Assembly (NCBI GenBank): GCA_963854835.1
Contig: OY978525.1
Location: 121,389,240-121,453,239 of the forward strand
Length of the DNA: 64,000 nucleotides
Direction: 5' to 3'
Source of the DNA: Megamerina dolium
Taxonomy: Eukaryota > Arthropoda > Insecta > Diptera > Megamerinidae
The position numbers and the translations under genes are program-made. A model generated the notes under the pieces. The model did not search any database. It saw only the letters and a list, made by a program, of their open reading frames with translations, and had not been told where the DNA came from. Every line of letters begins with the position of its first letter. Positions within the stretch are counted from its first letter, which is position 1. Shown piece by piece: positions 25,901 through 40,900 of this stretch.

Positions 25901-28900
25901 GTATTTAGAAATCACCTGTACTCCAAAAACATTTCAAATAAAATGAAGGTCTCAATAAATCACCGTTTTAAAACTAATTATCAGTAAAATCATATTGTGC
26001 AGTTATTTATTATAGCCCAAACGTTAAAGCAACAAGCAACAAAATGTAAATGTTTTCTCATTTTTTTGTTTTTCATAACAATAAATTAATAAAGATAATG
26101 CTGATTATTTATGATCATTTATCTTTAATTAATTCATTTGATAAATGTGCATTCAACAATAATAATTAATTTATTATTACACAAAAGTAAACTCGACGGA
26201 TTAAATTGAGATTATTAATATTAAATGAATATGTATGTACGGTTGAATAATCAAGTAAAAAATATATTATAAAAATAAATTGCTAACTCGACAAAGTACA
26301 CTATTGCAAGTACAACCAGTCTGACTGATAACTTTGAATACATAAGAAAATGCAATCTATTCTGAAAGAAGTGTTAATTCTTTAATTTTCTCAATCAATT
26401 TGTTTAATCGTTTAAATCGTAAATTAATATTTGATAAAAATTCTATATGATAACTTTAATATTATTATTTATACATGAGATCATAAAAATTGAAATAAAA
26501 TAAGTCATTTTCAAAATTCCTCTACCATATGTGGTTTGATTTCTTAATCAATCCTAATCCAAATATTAAAAACCCACAAATATGAATCTTTCCTCACCCA
26601 TTTGTTGTAACATTGTTAATATGGGTAAATGGATAAAGTAATAAATGAATGAACAAATTAATGAATAAGTCATTGTAATTTGCATTCATCATTGATAAAT
26701 ATTGTATGCTCATGCATATGTATAAATATATTCATACCACATTGTAAATGAAATGCAAATTTAATAAATTATAAATAATAGTTTGCTCGAATTAGATAAA
26801 TTCAATTAAATTAAATATTTACAATTGTGTTCAATATTAAGTACAATATTATCAAATGAATATGATTTATGCAAGGCACATCACAAATGCTAATCACCAA
26901 TTTCCACACTTATTTGCATATATATTGTATTTATACATATTAGTTGTCCACATGATGATCATTAGCCTTTAAACATGCATTTTCGTGAATAAATTTATGA
27001 ATGGATGCATTTAACAACAATAATAATAATTGCTATTGTCGGCATTATTGCTGCACATAACGTGTGGTCCATTATGACTTCTATTATACATGTTTAGTTC
27101 ATTCATACACATCATGATAATATGGTAGTTATACACACACTGACAGTAAATTAAATTTAGAATGCTTTGTTGCAACAATGTAGTTATGATATCCAAATGT
27201 TTTATCTAACGTACCATCCTTTTCTCACTCCATTCTCATACTATGTGTGTATGTATATTCCTTAAATATGTGCATTATATCTGCTTCAATGAATTATGTG
27301 CATGCGCATGAAAGTATAAATACATATGGAATTTGCAGGCGTTGCAAATATTCGCAATATAAATTCAAAACACGCATATAAGCATATAAAGCACATACGT
27401 ACATAGACACATGCATATAGGCATTGTAAGCATTTACACAGGGAGTTACAAGTGCATTACAATATTATAAGGCGACGATCTTGTTCTCTTTCTATAATTT
27501 TCATTAAATTTCAAAAATTTTTAAATAAATACAATATTTAAAAAAAATAAAAATATTTTTAATTTCCTCCAACAAAGAATTCATAATCCTTATATAAAAT
27601 ATGAAAAAATGTTCATTCCATGAGTGTTTCAATATAGATTCAGTTTGCCGTTTAGTTATAAAATATTGTAAAAATGAAATATTTGAGATTCTTCAAGGAC
27701 AACAGAAAAAATTTTAGCAGATTGAAAATCATGAAATGCTCAAATAGTCGTACATATTGAAAAGCATAGTCGGCAATCACATATATGAGTGTGTGTAGGA
27801 CAATGAATTCATAAATATTTGGGATATACGTACACATGTTCATACTAGTATAATGGTTTGGTTAGATGCTTTTTTCCTTGTGTCCTTATAGTGTTGCTCT
27901 TGTTAAATACACTTGGCATTAAAAATCCCATTAAGCTGTTGTACAATAGTATTGTACAAACTGTGTAAGTGCACATACGTACATTAATACTCATGCTGTT
28001 ACATATAAGGAGTACAATATAGAATGTGGTACATCAGAAAATAATGATATAACCTCAGAAATTACTGCTTCAATTTGTACATTATTAATTTTTATTTACC
28101 AAAATTAAAATTTTCGGGAATGAAATTGATGAACATTTTATTCGCTCAACAATATAAAATATTTTTGAATGTTTTTTGCGAATAATATAGAAGAAATAGG
28201 TAATATGGCAGCCTGCTAAATTGGTGACGCTTCCAGTATTGCTCAAGCACCATTTTTCCTTAGTGACCCAATTCACATTCTAGCTGCATGATGATTTAAA
28301 CCTCCCCAATCGTTGACCTGATGGTTCGCCTTCCATATTTAGAAATGTTTCTATGTATTATTTATTATTTCACTTTTCCAAAACTATTCCAATTATACAA
28401 ATTCAAAAATCCATACACCAATTTCTATGATAAACACCTTTCATTGGAACCATTCATGTATTACTTACATCCAAAATTGCAAATCGTATGTACATATGTG
28501 AGAATGTATTTACATTTTGGTGCATTTGGCAGTGAGCCAACGCAAACATTTCACTGTCCAGACAAACAGGACAAAGAAGCTTTTTAGCCAGTGAAATATT
28601 ATTGCCAAAAATATCTATATGTGTGCTGGTATAAGAAGAAGGACACAGATGTGCAATACTATTTTTGGTTTTTTTTTTGTGAGTGCACTTGATATATTGT
28701 ATTACGCCAGTATTTAAAAAAGAAAAAAAAATTAAGAGCCTAACCATTTTATACAGAAATCTCGTTGCGACATTTTTGTGGATGTAAGCACGAATTTTTA
28801 AATAGGTTAGCAGTATAACAATAAATATGCATATATACAATACAGACATACACTACATATGTATATACTGCTGAACATATACAATATCATTTTGCAATAT

Positions 28901-31900
28901 TTTTTTTATGTATTATTCTTATGCTGATTACATACAAGCACAATCATCGTTAGTGTACGTTATGTTGCAATATATCGTTCTTCTATCAACAATAAAGAAA
29001 CTACATATTTATTGTATAAAAATGACCAATGTATATCACTATACCAAGTACCGCCAAAGTAAAATCTCCGGAAATTGTTGTTACTTAAAATATGAATTGC
29101 GATATAGTACTGACGGTCTTATCGTACCATGGGGCGTAAGCATCATAAAAATAAAAGGGTGTCAAGTAGGCATGATTGCAACAGCAGGCGTAAATAAATA
29201 TGTATTTCTGTACAACCATATGCGAGCATAATATGAAAATAATAAAAATCTACTTATTTAAATCAAAATTTAATAATTGCATAATTAAATGGGAATCAAC
29301 AAATAATGTATTTTCTTATTTTGCCGCTCACAGCGCTAATGCAATATAACGAAATCATAATGTATTAATTTCCGTGGCCTGTGTTAATAACTAGACTCTT
29401 TGGCGACGAGTTACTCCACTAAAATTATATAAATTGCAATAATTTACAGCTTCAAGACATTAAAAGTTTCATATCTCATCTGGGGCAACACCTAAGATCA
29501 AAGCAAACTTCATAAAGTAGATATTAATGACATTGTATGACGATAGTGCAGCGACAAAGCCACATGTATAATACCGAAAATGAGTTGAGAGCCAACTCAA
29601 TTCAACTTGTATCAATGGCGTTGATTTATGTGCGTTGGCGTTGTAATCTGGAATAGTTGATTGGAATTATTAGTTTGCAAATTCAGTAGAAATGAAAGCA
29701 TTTGCCAATATATGCATATATCTATTGTATTGTATATTAAGATATTTAAGCATAACATGAACTTTAACTTATTTTAAGACATTCATTAAAATATTTCAGA
29801 TCAATAGAAAGACAAACTGTTTAAAAAAAATATCTAAAATTTATAAATTGCGTTATTTATGCAAAAACTTGGTTTTCAACATTTTTTTTTTACTATTTTT
29901 GTGACTAATAGATATATATTAATAAATATTTAGGCAACTTATGATAACATTTTTTATTTTCTCCCCAAAACTCAACTTTGGAACATTTATGTTCTTAGTT
30001 TAAGTTCAAAAGTTGGTGCATTAAAAAAGTTACAATTCTGAATTTTTGTCTAATATACTCAATCACATTGGATTGTTTTTTTTTTCCTTAATGAATCGTT
30101 TAGGTTCTCATATTGCCTCTGTGCTTACATATGTACTCATATTTTTCGTCTCCATATTTTTCCATGTCGCATGCTTTGTTTTTTTTTTTTTAATAAATAA
30201 TTTGGTGCATTTGTTCTTGCCCTTTTGCCCACCCACTTTCTCGCGCTCTAATGAACTGGGAGGTTATACTTAAGTAATAATTAACTTACACTGCCATCAT
30301 TACCGATATGATCAATTACAATTAACTCTTTTTCTCTCCAATCTAGAATATATAATTACTGCTAGCTCTTTTCTATGAATAAGTACTATTTGTATAATTT
30401 CATGCGACATTTGCCATCGAAGATTAAAAAAAGTACGATTGTAAATGCTACTAATTAAAGGCAATTAAAAACATTTACAACTCTTCGGCGAAAATAGCTT
30501 CCATTTTAAGTTGGTTTGAATATATGATAATATTGTACCTGGAATGATAAATAATTCATTCACTTGTTTTGATTTTTTGCATGGAAAATCTATCAGTATT
30601 ACATGTTTTGATTTTTAAATTTACCTATATACCGAAATTTTATAGAATTTATTATGTTTAAGAATTGACATCCTCAACACAAATCTCTGTGAAAACATGC
30701 AAATAAAATTGAAAAATCAATAAACTTACAACGATTGAAACGCAAAATAAACAACAAATATCTGATAAACGATGCACGTGCAGACATCACACAACAAACA
30801 AGCAACTTTGTTTTATTCTTCTCACAATACTGGTGCATATAAAATTCTCAGCACGTACGCATAAGTTTTACTATGGCACGTTTACAGGAGACACTTTATG
30901 AAACAAAAAATAATAATAATAAAATAAAATAAAAATAATAATAAAGAAAAAAAAAACAAAACAAAAAAACCAACAGCAGCAACATGCTACACCTGCAATT
31001 ACAACGATATAGTCAAATAAATGCAGTATGTCAATAATATTAGTAACAAACAAAACAGCTTTTCCCAACAACAACAACAATTTATTTTATGCCGCCTATA
31101 ATTGTATGTACATATCCATGCACATCTATAAATAAAATATAACGGTGCCATGCTCCATAAAATACGATATTAGACAATGGAAACCAATATAAAAACATAC
31201 AACGATGATTTTTATAAAATCAAAATTTCGAAGAATTTTTATTTCTAAGCAAAAAAAAAAACATAATTATTTCTCAGCAAAAAAAGTATATCTCAAAAAT
31301 AAGTTTTATTTAAGGAAAATTGCTAAATCTAAACTTGATATATATTTAATTATATAAATGAGTGAAGTATGATATATATAAAGCATTCATACGCAACCAC
31401 TAGAGATGCACCACGCTCTGGAAAGCCAATTGTCGAAAATATCGATAAAATAGGGGAAATCGTCGAGTCTGACCGCCATTTAAGCACTGTTTCTATTGCC
31501 CAGGAGCTAAACATTCCACCAAAAACTACTTGGAACTATTTAAGTAAGACTGGATACAAAAAGAAGCTCGATGTATGGGTGCCACACGAGTTAACGCAAA
31601 AAAAACCTCATGGACCGAATTTCCATCTGCGAATCGCTGCTGAACCTTAACAAAATCAATCAATTTCTGAAGCGGATGGTTGCAGAAGCGCCGCGAGCTT
31701 GGTTCGGAGGTTCTTATGCATTCACCTTATAGGCCGGAACTGGCATCAAGTGATTACTACCTATTTCTGTTTATGGCGAATGATTATGCTGGTGAAAAAT
31801 TCGCCTCAAGAGAAGCCCAGATTTTTGCCAATAGGGACGAGGGTTTCTGTGAGAGTGGCATTATGAAATGGCAACAAGTTATCGAAGAAAACGGATAATA

Positions 31901-34900
31901 TTTGACCTGAATCGGATCATTCTAACTATGCTAAATAAAACCTTAAATTTAATGCAAAAATAATGGATTTCTTTTTACTACAAATTATATAATTCCCTTC
32001 AACTGTAAAGGTCTTATTTCCTTCGATTATGAATAGATCGAAGTCAGCCGACGCACAAAATTTATACGAATACTTTCTCTTTGATATTTTATAGAATATT
32101 CGAGTTGTTTCTATTCGAGGTAATATAACGATGACCGCAAGTTCTTCTACTTATCTCTCTTCGTTTAGGCGATAATATTCTTCGAAGCAAGTACCAATCG
32201 AATATATCAATAATGTGTCTTGCTTGTGCAGCACTTTAATAGGTATGTTTGTATAAAAAGTGCGTGTGTGACTATATTAGTATGCATTCATTCAATATCA
32301 AATATCAATATTTGAGCAATAATCTCATTGATTTAATACCAACTCGCTCTCACTCGAACACCATCTACGCCAATGTAAAACTACATTTCATTCAGTTGTG
32401 AATTTTAGCACTTGCAATATTTGTATCACATTATTATTGCACTTCATTCATTCATAAGGAGAAACAAGAAATTCAATTCGATACCGTCTGTCAACATTAT
32501 TTTGATATTGATCGTATGGTATGATATTCGTATGTCTGCTGGCGGCATGATTTTGAAATATTGTACATTATTGTTTGTACTCGCGCATATACATTTCAAA
32601 ATTTGTGTATACTTCAGTGGGTGCGTGAGCATGAATGCATGTTAATTTCGATAATTCAATATGGAATAATCGTGTCAAAATTTAAAACATTTTCCAGTCT
32701 ACAAGCAGTCTATCTTACTTATTGGCATGTTGTTCGAACGTACATATGTATGTGTACGTATGTAAACGTATATTTTTTTTTTCTACATATTATGATTACA
32801 AAATAAAATCCGAATGAAATTATGTAGAACAAAATATGTAAATTCCTTATAAGAAGGCATTTAAATACAAATGCATACAAGTATACTATAAGTATACCTC
32901 TCTGCCTACGATATGTACGTAAATAACCTAAAGCGAAAATTCAGACACATTTATATGAACATTTGAAATTGTACGAGCATTAAGAAAATAATCATTATTC
33001 AACGTGGGCGCTACTGTAGGTGTTTTAATTTAATAACTTTTCTATAAATGTACGAGTATCATGTATTTATTATGTAATATATATGTATGTATGTATGGTT
33101 TATAGACTTAAAAATATCGACTGACATTTGTCGTGAGAAAATTATATGATTTTATGTTATATGACTACTTAAATATTTTGTTTTCAACTAAACCAATTCT
33201 GCATATACAATACATACACACATATATGTAAAGCGGCATTCAAAGCTGTATGTAAAAGTGGTATTGTCCCAGTTTTGAGAGTTTTTATGTTCATGATCCT
33301 ATTGAAAATATTCATTTGCATCGTTTTTTTACTTTACAGACCACTCGACATTAAAGAATGCGAAGATGATGATAAAGATGACTTACATCCGTTCACACCA
33401 CCAACGAATTTTATAAAAATCTCTCAAGGCAAAATACAGCTTGTGCATCAGACAAGATCACTCGAAAATAATGACGATGTACAAGGTGATAAAAAAGATA
33501 AGGTAAGTTGATCACAATGTAGTTCAGTGAAATAGTAGCGCCAAGTACTATTTAGATATTGCATTTGTTGGGATATCATCGTAGTTTACACATACATCAA
33601 TACGTACATTAATCCATTCATTTAAAATAAGTAGTAACTACAACTTGAGCTACATTCACATGTCATACTCGTATTATATCCAAATGTGTTGGTAAGAATT
33701 ACTATTAGTTATTGCTATCTACATATACCCTTTGGTGTGGTTTATATTATTAATCTATTAAAAGCTGGTTTCTTTGGAATTTCTTATGTAATCATCCCAT
33801 GCATTACATACAACACAATCTTTCTAAATGGAAATGACTTCATCTAACTAAATAATAATAAACTTATCGCTAATTATGCGTACTACTTATAAAAACTACA
33901 TCCACATCTCTTGTGCTCATGAAGAACATATTTCACTTACTCTATGTATTTAGAAAAATAAAGAAAATTGTAAGCGGTCTCGACGAATAAGCAACAAAAT
34001 AAAAACTCTGCATAGTAAAAATGATGAATGATATTGCTCATCAAATTTTCATAATAAAATCGATCGTTGATCACACAACATGCAAGAACCTCTGACATGC
34101 ACAACTTTTATTTATTGTAATACATCACAAAATAACATTTAACCTTCTCATTCATACGCCATTCTTATGTCTTCCAATAAATACAGAATAAATTTTTATA
34201 TCTAGCGTGAAATGAAGAAATTATTAGCGATGCATTCATGATCTTTTCACAAGAGATAAAAACTGAATCATATTTGTTGTGTTAAATTTTAATTAATACG
34301 AATACATTGGTGTCGTAGTTCAGTGGTTAGTGCGTTGGCCTTCTGATCTGAAAAGAACAGGCAATTCTTCCGGCAGTAACAATTTGCCATGGACAAGCTT
34401 CTAAAAGAACTCTGTGACATATACAACAAGGAACTACAATAATTTAAATTAGATTAGTTAAATTTGCAATAAATCGATACTTGAATAAAAACTGGTTTAA
34501 ACCACAAGTGCACGGGGATTAGTCATATTAAGAAAAAATCGCATTTTCTGAGCTTTAATTGCTTCATAAAACAACATAACATACATACGTTGGAATATAC
34601 AATACAACTTCTGTTATAATTCAAGTTGAAATTGATGTTGCAATAAATCAAATTACTAACACACCTGCAGCACTAAAATCAAATAATCCCAATGGATCAA
34701 TTAAGGTAAAGAATACGATGTTTTATTTATGTATTTCAATTTAATGTAATCTAGGTGATCTTGCAATCGAAGTAAATATCAAAATGATCACTTCCCCGTA
34801 GGGAAAAATATTGGACGTATATTATTCAACTACAATAACAACATCAGTACAATATACCTAAATGAATGTACCTACAAAATCAAAATCTAGTTGTATACTC

Positions 34901-37900
34901 GTATATTTGGACAGCTGTAGTAGTCTCAATTAAGGAATTATCACTACGAACTTTATTTTTATTATTATTGTGATATTGTATTCCTTTGGTAATAGAAAGT
35001 TTTATGTTTAAAATTTTCCGATCTAGTATTGAATTGAGTTTACCAAACTCTTGGCTGCCGTTTGAAAGAAGTGTGGTCTGCATATTCAGAAGGCCATTCT
35101 GTGCCTTCACTTAAACTGAAATTGATACAAACTTGGATATGCAACAAGTTACCATATTTCTTAAACTTCAACCTGATGGATTATTTAATTTCAAAGATTT
35201 TAGGGAATTAAGTTTTTACAATTCTTCATGAAAGACCCGGCTTTCACAAATATATTGTAGAAAGAGTTTTATGCTCATGTAATAGTGCGTCGCAAACAAA
35301 AACAGTGCAAACATATCTTTGAATTTTAAATATTTGCGGCATCACTAATTTCATACTCGGTACAGCATTACTTTAAGTAATCGTTACTGCACTGTTTATT
35401 GGTTTATATATAATTTCTTTCTTTGAATCAATGAACTTAATATTCTACTATATGTATATGGCAACCATTAGTCAGTTCAACGTGCCGTCGGGCATTCTTT
35501 CGTCATTTATACAGTAATAAAAAATAAAAAACAAAAAGGAAAATACAACTCATATTACAAATACGTAGGTATTTGTATTTGTTGAACCACATATGTACAT
35601 TCACTTATAAGTACATAGTCCATACTTATAATATATATGTATGATGATGACGTGTATGCTTTGCGGTTACGTGTGGTTGCATAAATATCCGTATGTGTAG
35701 CTATATAAGTTGCATGCGTGTTGAGCAGCTCAACTGATGCGCTATTGCGCATTTGCAATTGTACAGATTTGCATGAACGAAAACGATGGTTGCATATGGA
35801 TGCGTGTATCGATTACAAATTTAATGAATACTCTATCTATACATATATATGTGTGCGAATACATATTGCTGATTTTCTGCAATAATAATATAATTCAAGA
35901 TATCAAATTGTTGATATGAGTTAAAATTATATAGCAGCTAATTATTCCAATACAAGTTTAAAATGTTATATACCAAAAAGTACCTACTTCATTAGCTATA
36001 GACTAGTGCAATATTCAATTTTTTTTTATCAGTGTATAACCCTGATTTTGATTATGGCAAAATATGACATCGTTATAACTGTAAAAAGTAATTTTTAAAC
36101 AAAAGTTTTTTGCAATAAGTTAGTACGATGACGACACATTAAAATATGAGTTTGGTATTTTGACAAAACTCTGATAAACATCAAAGGAATTTAATATGTA
36201 GTATCCTTAACTCGAAACCCACGAATTTTGAGTAATGTCATTATTGTAGATTTTAAGCGACATGTATCATGTATAATATATGATTTTGTTATATGGATTC
36301 TGCTAGACACAGACTGATTTAATTTTCTTTTGATAAATATTAATTGCACGTATATAAGTGCATACATATTTTATAACCACCATAATGAATAAAAATATGT
36401 AAAACTAAGAAAGTTTATATTGGGAGCACCTTTTCAATCATATTCTTTAACCATAACTTTGACATTTAATAGATGATTGCATGATATATTATCGTATTAA
36501 AAATATCTCGATGAGAACTGAAAGTTTCTTTCAGATGACATTGTCTTCCAGTGGTCTCACTAACTCATAGCTGTAACCCCTAACTTTTATTTTTTTATTT
36601 ACATAGTTTAAGTCCTTGAAAATTCTTGAAACTTTTGACTTTGAAGTATTTTACTAAGTTTATAATAAAACAATTCCTCAGCAGCGATGAATAATTTTTG
36701 AAAAAATCGATTACCTACTTTTTATACGAATTCCGTTTTGATAGTGAATATCACATCACAGCTATGCTACCAAAAAATAAATTTTGTGATACTACCTACT
36801 ACCATAATATCAATGTCTACCTATGTATATTCATAGAACTATTTAATAGTTTCACTTGTATGTATACATAATTTAATTTCCGGCCTCCTCACATTAGACC
36901 TTGAATATGGGGCATAGCCGTTTGATTGTCTGAATATTATCGGGAAAAACAACAAACAACGCACACACACTAAACTATAATAACAACAATGCCAACTTAT
37001 TCATAAATAATTCGCATCTGCTTGAACTCGCAGCACTCTCAGCATACCAGCTTGCAACATACGATCACGTTGATCACGTAATTCACGTACAATCGCTTGT
37101 TACTACCATTGACTGTCAACTGTTTCATTATATGTATCGTATGTATTTGTATTGCCTTAGTCATTGAGGCTTGTTGCTACTATTGCTGCTGTTGTCGCAT
37201 GTATGTAATTCGCAACACGATTGCAAAAAGTTCAATGAACGTTCATCAGCTTATGAGCGCATGTGTGTGTTGCATTTATTGAATGTACTCACATACCTAT
37301 GTATGTATACCTGTTTGCGTGCAACGTTTCTTCAATTTGTTACTTACAATCGTTCTTTGTTCTGGTGCATGAACAAACAGTAGCAGCAGTCCTATGGTTA
37401 TTGTATGATGAAGTCACGCAAAGGTGGACAATTCCAGCGGAGAATATATCCGGTAAATTGACAAATACCCTTGTATTCGCTTATACGGTATTTCACTGTA
37501 CTTATGAACAATAAATTCACATTTGTAATTAATTTTCAGAATCACATCATGACATTTTTACAGTTAAAATGTCGTATGTACGTTTAATCTCACTTTTCGC
37601 TCCACGTGAGAGCCAACTCATTATGGTGTAACATACATAAAATAACGACACAGTATAGTATAACGATTTCGTTCGAAAGAAATTGAAAAATTGAAATTGA
37701 AGTGATATTGAAAAGTTTATGTATTTATTTAATACATATTACTTTGAAATTCTATCAAATTAATTGGTATTTCAATACTTTTATCAGTCAAAGTGTTTAA
37801 AGCAATTCAAGTGAAACTTGCAAATGTTATGTTTGACTTTGTGTAGCAGCTTTCTTTTACTTAAGAAGGCCATCCACCGAATTTCGTTTTTTGCTATTTT

Positions 37901-40900
37901 TGTCCACCCCACATATATCTTATAAACTTGTTTCACTGTGCGACACATCGTTTGATTCAACTTACAACAACCTTCGCATAGCAAATTTAAGCATCTACCT
38001 GCATGCACTATTTTATATATGTGGCATGAGTAGGTAATGCATAGATATGCCTTTCTTCCTACCAACCATTTTCATTGCTATAATGTACACTGCTTAAAGT
38101 CTCCAATACTCACTTATGCTCGTTCTTTACATCAAACAACAAATACCTTAAATCGAAAAAAACCAATGAATCCTAAGTTTGGATAGTCATTTAAGCCGCT
38201 TTAGGTATTAACCATTTCTACTCGCTTACTTATTCTCTTTGGTTGTTTTATGCATAGCAGCTTTCAATTTTGATTCCTTGAATCTTGAAGTGCACACCTG
38301 TCATCGATAAACTTCTTTCCTTTTTTGTACCTATTTATTACCATTTTTAATTTTCTAGCTTATTTGCACATTTCCTTTTACAAGAACATGTACTGTACAT
38401 ACAATACTTAAAATTAATTACACACACATACACATCCACATACACACACACAATTCATTTTAATGCTTTTACTATTACTTCTGCTGTTCACATCAATACA
38501 ATAAATTAATTAAATTTACAATAAGTACTTCTATATTACATTAGATATGTTCAAATTTTCAGAATATATATTTTTTTATGCTTCTTCTGCTTTTTATATT
38601 TTTCTTGAATTGAAAAAATGTACGATTTCTTATTTCAATTGATGTAAAATAAATCACAAGAATTTCCTTCGATGTGCTATACACAAACTTTTGAAACTTT
38701 TATTGCATAAAAAATTATATTCTGTAAAGCACTTATCTTTTTTGGACAGGTCTACTCATGCAAAAATTAATTATTTGTGAAAATATACACGCACCCACCA
38801 TCACATATTGCACTGAATCATTGTATTTGTATATAGTCTGAGTGCACTGAGTGAAGTAGAGGAAGAGTATTCAGAGCTACATTGAAAATAAGCCATTAAG
38901 TACTCGTAAAATTACTATTATGCAAATCATCATTTGGATGTCTATTGCATTGTCGATTGGCTTTCAACAATTCAATAATCATATTTGCAAAATAAATAAA
39001 GTATATTTGTATATATTGTAAATGTGCTCGAAAAATATTGCTTATGGTAATTTATTATCACAGATTAAAGATTATGAACAAAACTGCATATCTAAAATTC
39101 GTTAATAGTAGAAGTAGCCAATTGACAAACACAATAGATACCTTATTTTCTTACTATAAGACATAATTTATTCGCTTTGTATTAAAATTTGAGCTTCTTT
39201 CATGCAAATGGCCATTTCGTTTTTGTTTTTGTTTTTCGCTATCCTTCTTCTTTTTTTATCTTCTTTATCTTAACAGGAGGTACTCGAAGGCCGAATCGTC
39301 GAGCTTGAAGAAGCACTCCTACGTTTACAGGAGAAAGTTAATAATGTGAGTATCGTAGTATCGCGTATTAGAAATGTACATATAATACTATACACTTACG
39401 ACGTCACAATTTAAGTGTTACTATTATACTCTACATACTTTCCAACATTCAATATAAGAGAATTCGTATCCGCTGGCACAAATAAAAAACAAACAAACAT
39501 ATACACCAAATTCTAACTCTAGCTGGCTGAGTCAGCTTATTGATAGAATTATTTTCGTATAGTGTCTGTGTTTAACGTATATATACAGATAGCACACGTT
39601 CGATAAAAACCCACACCCAATAAAAGTCATCTCCTCCAATAGAATGGGGAAAGAACCGGCGTGGCAAACATCAATCCCTCTGAATAACTATCCATTTGTC
39701 ACGCAAAAGGAAAAGAAAACGGAGCATAACTTATGTATATGCCCACCGTACTAAACACTTTGTACATATACTAGTTACTTTTTGAGATTGGTCCGAAGCT
39801 GTCAATACCTTCGACAGGTCCACCAGATGACATAAACATTTCTATACATATTTAAGATCGCTGGATCCAAATCCTTAATGATGAAAGTTGAAACATTCAT
39901 TAAAATACAATAAATCGCCATTAGGAGGTTGAAATATAAAGCGACCACCAATGTTTTTTTTTTGTACGTCCCCTTAGTGGGGATCCTGTCTAAATAAAAA
40001 AATCGGTTAAATGAAAATGTTGCAAATTTCGAAAAATTTGCGCAACTCAATTTCATAATGTAAAAGGGCCCTACGAAATTGTAACAACCCTGTTCATGTA
40101 AGAAAGTGATCAGCTGATTTCATAGAATTTGTCGAATAAGCTGACATTGTTCGGATTGTGAAATTGAATGAACAAAACAAAGGTAATTACGTGTTAATTT
40201 ATCAAATTTAAATAACTGGATTAAAAATTACATTTTCATATTTCCACAGCCCAGTAAGAAATGCAATAGCAATAGTTCATATGCTTTGTATTGTATGTAC
40301 AGCACACATTTTCATCATACATATATGTATCAATTTATTTATATTTTAAACTCAGTGAATTTTTACTATTGTTTTTTTTTAAATAAATATTGTAAAAAAT
40401 GTTCCTTGACAAGACTTAAAATTATTTCTTCGAAATATTTAGAATTCGGCAATTCGGATAGCTCAAATCTGACAATTTATTAAAAGTTCGTTTAATTGGC
40501 TACTGTTGCAATTAAATTGTTAATTGAAAAATTCAAACGATATAAATGGTATTCCAATTAACCGATTTCGACTATATACTAACGTCATTAAGGTGACCAT
40601 CGAGGGGTTAAATACAATATATAATAATCTCCCGTTTATTTTTGCTACCCAGCATTTTTGGTGAACTTATATACCGCCTATGTTACCCTGTATCGGACAA
40701 TATCCCCACAATTGCCCAGAAAACTCCCTCAAACTGATGAAATGTATAATCTGTGAATTATACTGCCTCAATCAGTTGAGTAGTTTCTGGAAATTTTTTG
40801 AAAAGTGCATGTTTAATCACGTTGACATCGACTGTGCGGATGAGTGATATCCGCCAGTGAGTATGAGTACCAAAACTCGAGCAATGTCTATCTTCATCTG

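Larger units (their letters stand above)
14160..33339 (+). other. Intron 1 of the NCKAP5-like gene (19.2 kb)
   Basis: Bounded by gtaagt and tttacag. Holds the decayed mariner (14370), a short SINE (15617), the antisense nested gene (16871-17867), a TGC repeat, the X-box pair, the Tc1/mariner plus SINE nest (24318-25365) and the deleted mariner (31369). Remaining stretches (about 17.9-24.3 kb and 25.4-31.3 kb) show only AT-rich sequence with ATTA-rich and TACATA-rich patches. A long first intron of this kind often carries enhancers, but none can be named from sequence alone. Confidence 0.6.
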
